Below, piece after piece: positions 8,737 through 18,284 of a DNA stretch of 64,000 nucleotides. The stretch covers positions 62,001 through 126,000 of the forward strand of contig JAYZAS010000012.1 in assembly GCA_036339585.1 (NCBI GenBank), in the 5' to 3' direction. A program made the position numbers and the translations under genes. How positions within the stretch are numbered: position 1 is the first letter of the stretch; every line of letters starts with the position of its first letter. The stretch comes from Pseudomonadota bacterium. GTDB lineage: Bacteria > Pseudomonadota > Alphaproteobacteria > UBA8366. Under the pieces are notes generated by a model. It worked only from the letters and a program-made list of their open reading frames with translations, had not been told where the DNA came from and did no database searches.

Positions 8737-10905
8737 ATGACAGAACGCATAAATGTAGCTGGATTGAAAGTTGCAGCCGAACTTTATTCTTTCATTGATC
8801 AGGAAGTCGTTCCGGGAACAGGCTTAAAACCCGAGCACTTCTGGGATCAACTTTCATGCATTCTTAAAGATATGACACCTCGGAATCGCGAGCTTCTGGA
8901 AAAACGCGACTTTTTGCAATCGCAAATAAGCGATTGGCATGTGAAACATAGGCATGAAGACCTTAATGATAAAGATTATGCTGCTTTCCTTACAGACATC
9001 GGATATCTGGTGCAGGATGGTGGAGAATTACGCGTTAATACAAAAAATGTAGATTCCGAAATCGCAAATGTTGCCGGGCCGCAGTTAGTAGTGCCAGTTA
9101 ATAATGCACGCTACGCACTCAATGCAGCAAATGCACGCTGGGGTTCACTTTACGATGCTCTATATGGTACTGACGCGATCGCTGAAAATAATGATGATGT
9201 CTCAAATGGCTATGACCCGGCGCGCGGCCACAAAGTTATACAATATGTCCGTAAATTCTTAGATCAGACTACACCTCTTGCCAAAGGAAGCCATTCGGAT
9301 GTTTCATCATATGTGGTAGCCAATGGTGAACTTATCGCCTTACTGGATAATGTGGAAGTTGGACTGCTAACTCCTTCTCAATTCGCTGGTTATAAGGGAG
9401 CACCAGGAAATCTCAGTTCAATATTGCTACAAAATCACGGTCTTCATATTGAAGTAAAGATAGACAGCAGTCACCCCATTGGTTGTAACGATAAAGCAAA
9501 CATATCCGACGTAATCCTCGAAGCAGCCATAACAACAATCCAGGACTTTGAGGACTCCGTAGCGGCCGTTGATGCGGAAGACAAAGTCATTGCATACCGT
9601 AATTGGCTTGGCCTTATGACAGGTAACCTATCCGCATCCTTCCAAAAAAATGGCCAAGAAATCACTCGAACACTTAATAGTGATCGCAAATATACCGCGC
9701 CGAACGGTGAAGAACTCACTCTTCATGGGCGCAGTGTAATGTTAAATCGAAATGTCGGAATCCACATGTGGTCGGATGCTGTACTCGATACAGATGGTAA
9801 TGAAGTGCCAGAGGGTATACTGGATGCAATGGTTACATCCGCTATCGCAATACATGATCTAAATAGTTCAGGGCCAATAAAAAATAGTCGCGAAGGCTCT
9901 GTCTACATAGTTAAACCGAAACAGCATGGACCGGAAGAAGTAGCTTTCACTAACGATCTTTTCGGTAGGGTCGAGGACGCGCTCGGCTTAAAAAGGTTTA
10001 GCTTGAAAATGGGTATCATGGACGAAGAAAGGCGCACCACCCTTAATCTAAAAGAGTCAATTCGTGCGGCTCGAGAACGGGTAGTATTTATCAATACCGG
10101 ATTCTTGGATAGAACAGGTGACGAGATACACACATCCATGGATGCAGGTGCTATGATTCGCAAGGGCGACATGAAAGCAGCACCCTGGATCAGTGCCTAT
10201 GAGGATTGGAATGTTGATGTAGGGCTTGCAGCGGGCTTACAGGGATGCGCACAGATTGGCAAGGGCATGTGGGCAATGCCAGACATGATGAATGACATGC
10301 TCGAACAGAAAAAAAATCATCCTTTGGCTGGAGCTAATACAGCTTGGGTCCCTTCACCCACCGCTGCAGTCCTTCACGCAATGCATTATCATGAGATCGA
10401 TGTTTTTTCCCGCCAAGAAATAATCAAAACCCGAAACCAAGCATCGATAGCCGATATAATGACTATTCCGATCACTGAACGACCCAACTGGTCGGAAGAT
10501 GATATACAAGCAGAGCTTGATAATAATGCGCAAGGGATACTGGGATACGTAGTCCGTTGGATTGACCAAGGAATTGGATGCTCAAAGGTACCAGATATAA
10601 ATGATGTGGGTTTAATGGAAGACCGTGCAACCCTTCGTATATCGTCCCAGCATATGGCTAATTGGTTACGCCATGGCATTTGTAGCGCGGATCAGGTTCA
10701 AAAAACCTTGGAAAAGATGGCAGGTGTAGTAGATCAACAAAACGCTAAAGACCCGCTTTACAAGCCAATGACGCCAGATTTGACGAATTCCATTGCTTTT
10801 AAAGCAGCTCGTGATCTCGTTTTCAAAGGAGCTGAACAGCCCAATGGATATACTGAGTATATCCTCCACATGCGGCGCAAAGAGTTTAAAGCGCTAGCAA
10901 CGTAA
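8737..10905 (+). CDS. glcB: malate synthase G
   Basis: This enzyme condenses glyoxylate with acetyl-CoA to malate in the cytoplasm. Starting at the ATG at 8737 (after GGGGAA) gives 722 residues, the normal length of the monomeric G isoform; a longer reading from a TTG adds 19 unconserved residues. Visible family blocks are [52 protein letters not shown] (substrate arginine region) and [13 protein letters not shown]. No isocitrate lyase gene is in the window. The glyoxylate may therefore come from another source, such as glycolate, ureides or cleavage by the flanking TauD/TfdA-type dioxygenases. Confidence 0.95.
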   Translation: MTERINVAGLKVAAELYSFIDQEVVPGTGLKPEHFWDQLSCILKDMTPRNRELLEKRDFLQSQISDWHVKHRHEDLNDKDYAAFLTDIGYLVQDGGELRVNTKNVDSEIANVAGPQLVVPVNNARYALNAANARWGSLYDALYGTDAIAENNDDVSNGYDPARGHKVIQYVRKFLDQTTPLAKGSHSDVSSYVVANGELIALLDNVEVGLLTPSQFAGYKGAPGNLSSILLQNHGLHIEVKIDSSHPIGCNDKANISDVILEAAITTIQDFEDSVAAVDAEDKVIAYRNWLGLMTGNLSASFQKNGQEITRTLNSDRKYTAPNGEELTLHGRSVMLNRNVGIHMWSDAVLDTDGNEVPEGILDAMVTSAIAIHDLNSSGPIKNSREGSVYIVKPKQHGPEEVAFTNDLFGRVEDALGLKRFSLKMGIMDEERRTTLNLKESIRAARERVVFINTGFLDRTGDEIHTSMDAGAMIRKGDMKAAPWISAYEDWNVDVGLAAGLQGCAQIGKGMWAMPDMMNDMLEQKKNHPLAGANTAWVPSPTAAVLHAMHYHEIDVFSRQEIIKTRNQASIADIMTIPITERPNWSEDDIQAELDNNAQGILGYVVRWIDQGIGCSKVPDINDVGLMEDRATLRISSQHMANWLRHGICSADQVQKTLEKMAGVVDQQNAKDPLYKPMTPDLTNSIAFKAARDLVFKGAEQPNGYTEYILHMRRKEFKALAT

Positions 10906-10959
10906 ATGTGCCTCTTCATCATGCATTGAAAAGTGGCGTAAATGCATCGTGCCAAAATA

Positions 10960-11868
10960 TCAAGGCGATATTGGTTTCGCGCCGCGTAATACGGTGCGAT
11001 GCAAAACACGAGGGTGTAAGGCTTGATCGAAATCACCAGTAGCGCGGTGCATTAACGACCTGTTGTCCCACATTACCACTTCATTTTTTTTCCATTCATG
11101 TGTGTATACAAAACGAGGTTGGGTTACCATATCTGTTAACCGATATATAATTTCCCGCCCCTCATGCCAATTCATCCCTGCAATATGTGAGGCATGGATG
11201 CCAAGGTAAATGCTTTTTCGGTTTGTCTCAGGGTGGACCCGCACAATGGGATGGGCAACTGGCGGGCTCTCTTTTTCTTGCTCCGGAGTTGCCGGCGCAT
11301 TGCATGAGTTACGTCTACTCTGCGCCCAGTGATGCACCACCTCTAGACCATCAATCATTTGTTTCATCTCTGGATACAATTCATCATAAGCCATTTGCAT
11401 ATTAGCAAATTGCGTGGCACCACCATTGGGAGGTATTTCCTTAGCGTAAAGGATCGTGGCAAGCGAGGGCGTCGCATGATACGACTTATCTGAATGCCAA
11501 AAATAATTTCCATGGCTTCGGGGCTTGGCAGTTGGCTGCCCGTCTGGGTCTAAGTTAGATACTATATGTACTGCCGGGAAAGGTTTGCCGCTGTGGTCAA
11601 GCGCCACGTGGCCCTCTAATTCACCAAACTGTTTAGTAAACAAAACTTGTTGATCCTTTGTAAGATCCTGGTCTGGAAATGAGAGCACGTGATATTTGAC
11701 TAATGCCTTAAGAATGAAATTTATGGTTTCTTCAGCTAGAGGTGAACGAAGGTCTAAACCGGGAAGCTCTGCGCCTGCCACACGACCTATTGGGCGCACA
11801 ACTAAATTATCAGAAAGTGGTCCGGAAGCATTGTCAAAGTCAATGTCTAATTCTCCTCCAAGGTCCAT
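10960..11868 (-). CDS. TauD/TfdA-family Fe(II)/2-oxoglutarate dioxygenase (copy 2)
   Basis: 302 residues, transcribed toward malate synthase and ending 54 bases from its stop. The Fe(II) ligands are in YFWHSDKSYH (H-x-D) and DNRSLMHRATGDF (distal His). The 2-oxoglutarate arginine is in RVLHRTVLRG. The N-terminus (VVRPIGRVAGAELPGLDL) is the family's opening beta-hairpin. It shares the fold with the copies at 7515 and 12564, but they differ enough in sequence to have different substrates. Candidate reactions are desulfonation of an alkanesulfonate or cleavage of an aryloxyacetate-like ether. A divergent promoter region of about 175 bases separates it from the cupin gene. Confidence 0.85.
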   Translation of the reverse strand: MDLGGELDIDFDNASGPLSDNLVVRPIGRVAGAELPGLDLRSPLAEETINFILKALVKYHVLSFPDQDLTKDQQVLFTKQFGELEGHVALDHSGKPFPAVHIVSNLDPDGQPTAKPRSHGNYFWHSDKSYHATPSLATILYAKEIPPNGGATQFANMQMAYDELYPEMKQMIDGLEVVHHWAQSRRNSCNAPATPEQEKESPPVAHPIVRVHPETNRKSIYLGIHASHIAGMNWHEGREIIYRLTDMVTQPRFVYTHEWKKNEVVMWDNRSLMHRATGDFDQALHPRVLHRTVLRGAKPISP

Positions 11869-12043
11869 CGGATACCCCCTCTATCTTTTTATCATAATGT
11901 GCGCTGACGGTTGACGTCAGAATTATAATGATGGATCTTGATCAGTTTAGCACAAAATATTCTTTGCAAACACCTCATTGCTCCATACAAAAGTTATATT
12001 AATTACATGAAAATTAGCGGAAACTTATTGGTGAGAATAACTG

Positions 12044-12436
12044 ATGCAGATACATAATTTAAAAGACGAAGAAGAGTACAATGCTGATCATCACGTCCAC
12101 AAAATTCTTGCCGAGATCGAAGGCGGTGATGCAACTATTGCCTGTTGGGAGCCAGGACAGACCAGCCCTAATCACTGCCATCCCAACGCAAGTGAAATTT
12201 ATTTTTGCTTTGAAGGTGGTGGAGTTATGAGAACATCAGAGGCATCAGTCGAGATAAAACCCGGTTCGTTTACATTTCACCCCCCGGGCGAAATCCATGA
12301 ATTTTTGAATGGTGACACGAGAACTATATTATTCCGTATAAGGTATGGTGGCGATAAAATCTCACGACATAAAAGTTGGAACGGCAAATCAAATTGGGAA
12401 CAGCGTCTTTCTGACAAAGCATTTTTTTCTTGCTAG
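12044..12436 (+). CDS. cupin-domain protein
   Basis: A 130-residue single-domain cupin. The first cupin motif is seen in SPNHCHPNASEIYFCFEGGG, with two histidines and a glutamate positioned to bind a metal. The second motif is GSFTFHPPGEIHEF. The fold is a small beta-barrel; members act as dioxygenases, isomerases or binding proteins, and nothing here decides between them. It sits between two TauD/TfdA-type genes on the opposite strand, so it may belong to the same catabolic set. The ribosome site is weak (GAGAATAA before the ATG). Confidence 0.7.
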   Translation: MQIHNLKDEEEYNADHHVHKILAEIEGGDATIACWEPGQTSPNHCHPNASEIYFCFEGGGVMRTSEASVEIKPGSFTFHPPGEIHEFLNGDTRTILFRIRYGGDKISRHKSWNGKSNWEQRLSDKAFFSC

Positions 12437-12563
12437 CTAAGCATAATAAACAGTCACGGATGATTACGCAGCTCCATCAAAACAATATCCGTTGTAAACC
12501 TAAATGCTGGGCCCTTGAAAAAAATGACACGCTTTAATGTTAAAACAGAAGGGCGTGCATTCC

Positions 12564-13547
12564 TCAGGCTGCTATACAGTTTTTATCTTGATTTAAGGTA
12601 AGCCTCCACATCTCACGGTCAAATTTTTCATACTCAAAACCAGTGGCAGCGTGAATCGTAGAACGATTATCCCAAACAACTATATCACCCGGTTGCCATT
12701 CCCACTTCACTGTAAAATCCGGCCCGGTTAGGTAAGGTAAAAGATCGCGCAAAATACCCACGCTCTTATCCTCAATACCCTCTAAATCCCAGATATCTAG
12801 GTCTTCATTCGAAACGTCTTTGCCGGCCGGAACAATGGCGCACGTGGAACTATTTAATCCATAAAGAGCTACTTCCCGAGTCAAAGGGTGTTCAAGCACC
12901 AACGGCACCCTATTAGGTGGATTCGCTTTGCGCTGCTCAGGAGACAGGACCGGATATTCTGGCGAATAAGCATTGATTTTTTTGTCGTGATGGGCCAAGG
13001 AGCACACTGCTTCCAGTTTTTCCAATTCAAGTTTTTTCTCGTTATCTAGTCGTGCGTAGGCGGTCCGCATATCTGCAAACAGCGTCTCACCACCTGCCGG
13101 TGGTGCAATCCTGCAATGAAATACAGATCCTATAGGTGGAAATTCTCGAAAGGTTGAGTCAGTGTGCCATACAGGTCGCCGCGTTTTGGGATTGTAGCGA
13201 ATATCACTATCATCTCTAAGTTGCGGCACAATAGCGAATTGAGCTCTAGGCTTACCCGCATCGTCCTTTATGTTCCCTATTCTAAGAATAGGAAAGCCAG
13301 GCACCGTTTTGTCCTCTCTTGCAGTCTGTGTTTTGTTTTCAACAATTCCGAAAACATTGGACCATGCGACCAATTCAGACGGTGTAATATCTCTTAAGTC
13401 TTCCCCACGCACCGCAACGAGACCACCGCAACTGAGCCAAATATCATATGCTTCCGTTTGGAAAGTTTTATCACTCAGGTTCTGCCTCGTAACACCATTG
13501 ATCAGGATGCCAAAGCTTCCATTCAGGGGTGAAGTTTCGTGATTCAT
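12564..13547 (-). CDS. TauD/TfdA-family Fe(II)/2-oxoglutarate dioxygenase (copy 3)
   Basis: 327 residues, the longest and most divergent of the three TauD-like proteins here. The facial triad is in RRPVWHTDSTF (H-x-D) and DNRSTIHAATGFEY, with the co-substrate arginine in REMWRLTL. An insertion of about 30 residues between the two halves (GLNSSTCAIVPAGKDVSNE and following) contains a segment not seen in the other two. It starts at ATG 13547 with a purine-rich leader. The gene faces away from coq7, sharing a 205-base divergent region. Substrate unknown. Confidence 0.8.
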   Translation of the reverse strand: MNHETSPLNGSFGILINGVTRQNLSDKTFQTEAYDIWLSCGGLVAVRGEDLRDITPSELVAWSNVFGIVENKTQTAREDKTVPGFPILRIGNIKDDAGKPRAQFAIVPQLRDDSDIRYNPKTRRPVWHTDSTFREFPPIGSVFHCRIAPPAGGETLFADMRTAYARLDNEKKLELEKLEAVCSLAHHDKKINAYSPEYPVLSPEQRKANPPNRVPLVLEHPLTREVALYGLNSSTCAIVPAGKDVSNEDLDIWDLEGIEDKSVGILRDLLPYLTGPDFTVKWEWQPGDIVVWDNRSTIHAATGFEYEKFDREMWRLTLNQDKNCIAA

Positions 13548-13752
13548 CTCGCCTCACTTCTGTTATACCTAGTATTCAAGCTCAGATATTAGCAGAAATC
13601 AGACAAAAATTTCGACCTTTGTAAGTAAAAAATTCAGGTGATGTTTTAGAACGAAAAAAAGTCTTTTTCCATCGAATAAATTTGAAAGATCTAAATGAGA
13701 TACAAAACCGTAACGAATATATACGTTATCGAAGGGAGTGTAAGATTCCATA

Positions 13753-14364
13753 ATGATACTTAGAGGTACGGCAAAAAATCCTAATGAATCGTCTGGATCA
13801 ACAGAGGATAATCGGTCTCAGGCCTTAATAGACACCGAAACGTTTTTTCGTTTGCCCCAATGGCTGACTCGTGATTTACGTTCAGATCACGCTGGTGAAA
13901 CGGGTGCTGTGGCGATGTATAAAGGCATTCTAGCTGTCTCCCCGTGCGATAATGTTCGCACCTTTGCTTCGGAACATCTTAAAACCGAAAGTAACCATCT
14001 AAGATTGATTGAAACTATTCTTCCAACCGCGGATCGCAGTATGTCATTACCGCTCTGGAATTTTGCTGGCTACATTACAGGGGCTTTACCCGCATTGTTT
14101 GGGTCTGAAGCAGTGTTTCAAACCATTAATGCGGTTGAGACTTTTGTCGATGATCATTATAAAAAACAAGTCATTAGGTTGAACCATCATCATCGACATT
14201 TGCGCATCGCTAATATTTTGGAACGTTGTCGCCTTGAGGAAGTGCAGCATCGGGATGAAGCCCGAAACCACTCAGCAGGAGCGAGCAATGTTTTTTTGAA
14301 AATTTGGTGCAAGCTAGTAGCCTCCGGATCGTCGGTAGCGGTCAACATTGCTCGTGCAATTTGA
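13753..14364 (+). CDS. coq7: Coq7-type demethoxyubiquinone hydroxylase (diiron)
   Basis: This catalyses the last hydroxylation of the ubiquinone ring (demethoxyubiquinone to demethylubiquinone) at the membrane surface. The 203-residue protein shows the ferritin-like diiron ligand sets: LRSDHAGETGAVAMY (first Glu), EHLKTESNHLRL (ExxH), NAVETFVDDHY and EEVQHRDEA (ExxH). Coq7 rather than UbiF/UbiH is the usual choice in Alphaproteobacteria. The following photolyase-like ORF starts just around its stop codon, so the two are probably co-transcribed. An AAGGGAG element lies upstream of the start. Confidence 0.92.
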   Translation: MILRGTAKNPNESSGSTEDNRSQALIDTETFFRLPQWLTRDLRSDHAGETGAVAMYKGILAVSPCDNVRTFASEHLKTESNHLRLIETILPTADRSMSLPLWNFAGYITGALPALFGSEAVFQTINAVETFVDDHYKKQVIRLNHHHRHLRIANILERCRLEEVQHRDEARNHSAGASNVFLKIWCKLVASGSSVAVNIARAI

Positions 14365-14386
14365 CTTATTCGGTGATTTTTTGTCT

Positions 14387-15604
14387 ATGTGGTATCCCAA
14401 GCGTATAAATGGATTAGAACAGCTCGAGCGGTTTGTAGCGCGTTCTGGAAAACGCTACGCTGCGCAACGAAATTTTGATTTAGGCATGAATGGTCATGAG
14501 CATGTGTCTAAGCTATCCCCATGGGTAAGGCATCGTATTATTTCTGAGGAAGAGGTGGTCACTGCCGTACTTAAGTCCCATACTCTAAGCGCCGCAGAAA
14601 AATTCGTACAAGAAGTCTTTTGGCGGACCTATTGGAAAGGCTGGCTTGAAACACACCCTAGCGTTTGGACAGATTACACAGTCCGTGCGTCTGAACTCGC
14701 TGCAGAAATCGAGAGTAATGCTCAATTACGAGGGCAGTTTTTGACGGCTACAAAGGGAAAAACGGGCATTGCATGTTTCGATGATTGGACGCACGAACTT
14801 ATTGAAAGTGGATACCTCCACAACCATGCACGGATGTGGTTTGCCAGCATATGGGTTTTCACTCTAAAACTGCCTTGGGAGCTTGGAGCAGATTTTTTCC
14901 TTCGGCATTTATTAGATGGCGATCCGGCTTCAAATACGTTGTCGTGGCGATGGGTTGCCGGCCTTCATACGAAAGGAAAAACATACCTCGCGAAATCAGA
15001 CAACATTTCGAAATTCACTAAAGGTCGTTATACCAACATTACCCAGCTATCGAATGAAGCTTTACCGGTAGCGTCTGTGGCGGAAACGCCTTCCCTACTA
15101 CCCTTACCCATCCACGAACCATTTAAAAGCATCGGGCCGACGGGGTTATTGCTGACGGACGAAGACTTAAATCCCGCAAAGCTTATCAAGCAAAACGGAC
15201 CACTAGTGGCTGTTGCCAACTTTAGTAGCGTAGAACAACGTTCGTCGCTTCCGATATCGCCAAATGTTTTAAATTTTGTCCACGGCGCACATAAAGATGC
15301 TAGTATGCGTTTTAAACAAATGAAATGCCTAGAAAACTCCTCGGTTGCTCGATGTAAATCGGTTAAAGAAATTTGTGAGTGGGCAGTCCGCAATGATCTT
15401 AATCAAGTTGTCACCCCACACATCTCAGTAGGGCCGACCCAGGATATCTTGGGAGAATTATCAAAGGATTTAGAATTGAATGGGATCAAGTTTTATCAGG
15501 TTATGAACCACTGGGATTTGATATCATGGCCTCATTCATCGCGTGGTTTTTTTAAGCTTCGAAAACACATACCGAAGATACTCTCGGAATTGCATCTTAT
15601 ATAG
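14387..15604 (+). CDS. photolyase/cryptochrome FAD-binding domain protein with C-terminal alpha/beta domain (swapped order)
   Basis: The N-terminal part (about residues 1-225) is the helical FAD-binding domain of the photolyase/cryptochrome family. The key blocks are GYLHNHARMWFASIW and LDGDPASNTLSWRWVAGL, matching the FAD- and lesion-contacting helices. In normal photolyases an alpha/beta antenna domain comes first. Here nothing precedes the FAD domain, and instead about 150 residues follow it. They look like that Rossmann-type domain: GLLLTDEDLNPAKL and LVAVANFSSVEQ as the first strands, then NGIKFYQVMNHWDL near the end. The protein may thus be a permuted photolyase. The start is uncertain: GTG 14354 or TTG 14348 would overlap coq7, while ATG 14387 is preceded by CGGTGA. 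It may be involved in light sensing or repair. Confidence 0.75.
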   Translation: MWYPKRINGLEQLERFVARSGKRYAAQRNFDLGMNGHEHVSKLSPWVRHRIISEEEVVTAVLKSHTLSAAEKFVQEVFWRTYWKGWLETHPSVWTDYTVRASELAAEIESNAQLRGQFLTATKGKTGIACFDDWTHELIESGYLHNHARMWFASIWVFTLKLPWELGADFFLRHLLDGDPASNTLSWRWVAGLHTKGKTYLAKSDNISKFTKGRYTNITQLSNEALPVASVAETPSLLPLPIHEPFKSIGPTGLLLTDEDLNPAKLIKQNGPLVAVANFSSVEQRSSLPISPNVLNFVHGAHKDASMRFKQMKCLENSSVARCKSVKEICEWAVRNDLNQVVTPHISVGPTQDILGELSKDLELNGIKFYQVMNHWDLISWPHSSRGFFKLRKHIPKILSELHLI

Positions 15605-15685
15605 TTTGACCAATCGCTGTGCTCTGCACAAGCTGAAACAGCTTCACCATATTTCACATCAAACTATGGCTTAGGATATAAATGA

Positions 15686-16123
15686 TCAACGATATTCTGC
15701 ATAGCCTAATAGGATCACCACAGATATTGAGCCAATTAATTGAAGCACATTAATCCAAACGGACATACCATGTAGTATTTTAAAAGAACGCTCAGCTTCA
15801 CTATTATCAGCCGACATATTATCGCGACATCTATTTATCCATGGCATTAATATTTGGCGCCCTAACACAGCAGCGGCCGAGATACCTGCCAAAATACAAG
15901 ATTCTAAAAAATATCCGTAGAATAAACTCACTGAAGAAATAGCTGAAAGACTGGCTATAACAAGATAGTACCAGGGAAAAATGCTGCGTACAAAATAACC
16001 AGCGGTGTCTCCGTCTAATTTGATAAAGATCAATGGTGCAACTACGCACGAAAAAAATACCATTGAACCGGCTAGTATGGATGTCATCACCAGACCAAAA
16101 AGATATAAAATTAGTTCCAACAT
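15686..16123 (-). CDS. DUF4149-type four-helix membrane protein
   Basis: A 145-residue integral membrane protein with about four hydrophobic helices: residues 5-30, 45-65, 70-90 and 120-140. The pattern GSMVFFSCVVAPLIF, followed by an FVRSIFPWYY block and a late HGMSVWINVLQLIG helix, is that of the DUF4149/TMEM205-like family. The function of that family is not established. It stands alone, convergent with the photolyase-like gene and divergent from the CIA30-like gene. Confidence 0.65.
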   Translation of the reverse strand: MLELILYLFGLVMTSILAGSMVFFSCVVAPLIFIKLDGDTAGYFVRSIFPWYYLVIASLSAISSVSLFYGYFLESCILAGISAAAVLGRQILMPWINRCRDNMSADNSEAERSFKILHGMSVWINVLQLIGSISVVILLGYAEYR

Positions 16124-16246
16124 TTTAATAACTACTTTTAAAGTTTATGAGATCGATGCTTACTTTTAAGTTTTTTCAACATATTTTATTAACATATCTT
16201 TAGCACTTACCCTATATAGACCAAGTTACGGAAGGAACCATCGTTT

Positions 16247-16855
16247 GTGAGGAAAAATAGACGACGTGTTGTCTATGGATTAATGGGTGTAGGATTGGTT
16301 GGCCTTATACTTTCCATGCCCTTTGAGTTATCAGCGCAGGACAACCAAATGCTAATCGATGATTTTAGTAAAAAGAATTTCATTTCAGCAGTGGGAACGT
16401 CGTGGGTTGCGGTGACTGATAAAGTGATGGGGGGAATCTCTGAGGTAAAGATAGAAACAACAATAGTAAACCAGCGGCGCTGCTTACATCTCACAGGCAA
16501 TGTACGCGTTGAGAACAATGGCGGTTTCATACAAGCCGCACTGAACTTATCAAAAGACAACAAATTATTTGATGCATCACTGTTTTCTGGAATTCGCCTA
16601 ACGGTATACGGAAATAATGAGGATTACTCGATCCATCTGCGCACACTCGACAATTACCGGCCATGGCAATCATATCGGGCACACTTTGTGGCAAAATCAA
16701 TGTGGCACGTTATTGAGCTTCCATTTGAGAGCTTCAAACCTTACAGGCTGGAGACGAAGCTCGACACTAAACGTCTTAAGCGCATTGGTTTGGTGGCCAT
16801 AGGTCGTCCCTTTAGGCCTGATCTAGCCGTTTCAAACATTGAATTTTACAGATAG
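16247..16855 (+). CDS. CIA30/NDUFAF1-like protein
   Basis: 202 residues starting from GTG 16247, which follows GGAAGGA at good spacing. The N-terminus is a hydrophobic segment (VVYGLMGVGLVGLILSMPF) ending in ELSAQ, probably a signal peptide or anchor. The rest matches the CIA30 beta-sandwich domain: LIDDFSKKNFISAVGTSWV, DKVMGGISE, GGFIQAALNLS, and the C-terminal KRIGLVAIGR with DLAVSNIEFY. In mitochondria this family assists complex I assembly; bacterial members are poorly defined and may bind carbohydrate-like ligands. It is monocistronic here, convergent with the next gene. Confidence 0.7.
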   Translation: MRKNRRRVVYGLMGVGLVGLILSMPFELSAQDNQMLIDDFSKKNFISAVGTSWVAVTDKVMGGISEVKIETTIVNQRRCLHLTGNVRVENNGGFIQAALNLSKDNKLFDASLFSGIRLTVYGNNEDYSIHLRTLDNYRPWQSYRAHFVAKSMWHVIELPFESFKPYRLETKLDTKRLKRIGLVAIGRPFRPDLAVSNIEFYR

Positions 16856-16889
16856 TTCCCACCGTCGAGCATAATTCTGTAGCAGATGC

Positions 16890-17501
16890 CTATACTAACG
16901 CTGTGAAAGAGATCGTTACCCGGCTTTCATCAATATCTTGAGGCAAGGTGCTATGCATAACGTTGCTGTTAAATACTACTAATTTACCTGGCTCAGCCGT
17001 GATGACCTTTCCGCGGCTGTTATATTCATTGTTTTCATCAACAAGTAAAGCGATCATGTTATCAATTATTTCAGACTTAATTATAATAGGAGAAGACCCT
17101 CGTGATGCTTTTAAAAAGTATACACCAGTAAAATTTGAATTTGGGTGATTGTGGATATCAATACATTCACCTTTTTTGTAAATATTGAACCACATTTTGT
17201 TAATTTCTAGTCCATTTTTATTTACATCAATACTTTGTTTGCTTGCAAATACAGTCAACTCCTTTTTTATAAATGTAGTAAGTGCTTCGAATATAGGACG
17301 CCTGTGTAAATCGTTGCAGCTATCAATTGTAGTGTAATGAGGAACGGTAACGCGCGGGGCAAGGCTATTTGGAACTACTCTGCCAAGTCTATCCAGTTCC
17401 ATGAGCATAGAGCTATTCAAATCCCTATATCTAGGAAAAAAGTTAGACTGTATTATTGTAGGAAAAACTGCGTAATGATGGGTTAAGTTGTCAATATCCA
17501 T
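16890..17501 (-). CDS. putative 2OG-Fe(II) oxygenase (TIGR02466-like), second of a pair
   Basis: 203 residues. The iron-site pattern is visible as IDIHNHPNSNFTGVYFLKA (His, His, with the strand that follows), and NSNVMHSTLPQDIDESRVTIS provides the distal His and the 2-oxoglutarate Arg. These features fit the TIGR02466 family of putative 2OG-Fe(II) oxygenases, often seen in marine bacteria and phage. It begins 4 bases after the stop of the homologous gene at 17506-18135, so the pair is an operon created by duplication. Substrate unknown; related proteins are thought to hydroxylate proteins or small molecules. Confidence 0.65.
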   Translation of the reverse strand: MDIDNLTHHYAVFPTIIQSNFFPRYRDLNSSMLMELDRLGRVVPNSLAPRVTVPHYTTIDSCNDLHRRPIFEALTTFIKKELTVFASKQSIDVNKNGLEINKMWFNIYKKGECIDIHNHPNSNFTGVYFLKASRGSSPIIIKSEIIDNMIALLVDENNEYNSRGKVITAEPGKLVVFNSNVMHSTLPQDIDESRVTISFTALV

Positions 17502-17505
17502 CTGA

Positions 17506-18135
17506 TTATTTCAGTGCCAACGGTTCGAGTGAAAAATTCACGGCTAGCGTAATTCGATCACCATCAATGTCATTATAGGGGACACTATGTTTTGTAGAGC
17601 TTTCAAAAATTACAAAGTCGCCGGCATTCGGTGGATAAGGCATACTTAGGCAATTAACTGGCGTTTCATCAATAAACGGGGGACGGATCATTGTTTTATA
17701 GTGAGGCGAATAAAATAGTAGACTCGATGCACCCTTTGGTACTTTTACAAAATAAACACCACTTAAAATGTGGTTCGGATGATTGTGGATATCTTGTGAA
17801 TGTCCGCGACCGTAAATGTTTAACCAACAATCGTTGAGATGAAGTCTTTTTTCTCCATAATGGTATCGCATTATTTCGCCGTAATGTATTGCGCACGCCG
17901 TGACAAATTCAGCAAAACTTTTTAAACCAGGACGTGAATGTAAACGGCCCTCGGTCGTCATTGTTGTATAGTGGTCACATGACCAGTTACTTGGTTTCCC
18001 ATTGGGTACTTCATCCCGGATAACTAAAATTTCCCTCATCAAGTCAGCATTAAAGATATCAGCACTTGGATGCTGTGTAACCTGAATGAGAGTTGGAAAC
18101 AGGTACTCTGTTATGCGGGTTTCATCCGATGTCAT
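17506..18135 (-). CDS. putative 2OG-Fe(II) oxygenase (TIGR02466-like), first of a pair
   Basis: 209 residues, a clear paralogue of the downstream gene. The same blocks occur in the same order: YLFPTLIQVTQHPSADIFNA at the N-terminus, SQDIHNHPNHILSGVYFVKV with the His ligands, and ESSTKHSVPYNDIDGDRITL with the distal His and Arg. Adjacent paralogues that keep all the metal ligands suggest either two substrates or a heterodimer. The gene is divergent from the aap operon, sharing about 150 bases of promoter region. Confidence 0.65.
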   Translation of the reverse strand: MTSDETRITEYLFPTLIQVTQHPSADIFNADLMREILVIRDEVPNGKPSNWSCDHYTTMTTEGRLHSRPGLKSFAEFVTACAIHYGEIMRYHYGEKRLHLNDCWLNIYGRGHSQDIHNHPNHILSGVYFVKVPKGASSLLFYSPHYKTMIRPPFIDETPVNCLSMPYPPNAGDFVIFESSTKHSVPYNDIDGDRITLAVNFSLEPLALK

Positions 18136-18284
18136 AGATGTTGTATAATCGAAAAATAGTCATGTTGGCCATGCTGATTTTCCTACCATGTATTTCCACC
18201 ATTTAAGGACTTTCAGTGTTGCCCATAAACGTGACATAACCAATTGATAGTTTTCGTTAAGCAAAAACAATGGGAGTATCCAAC

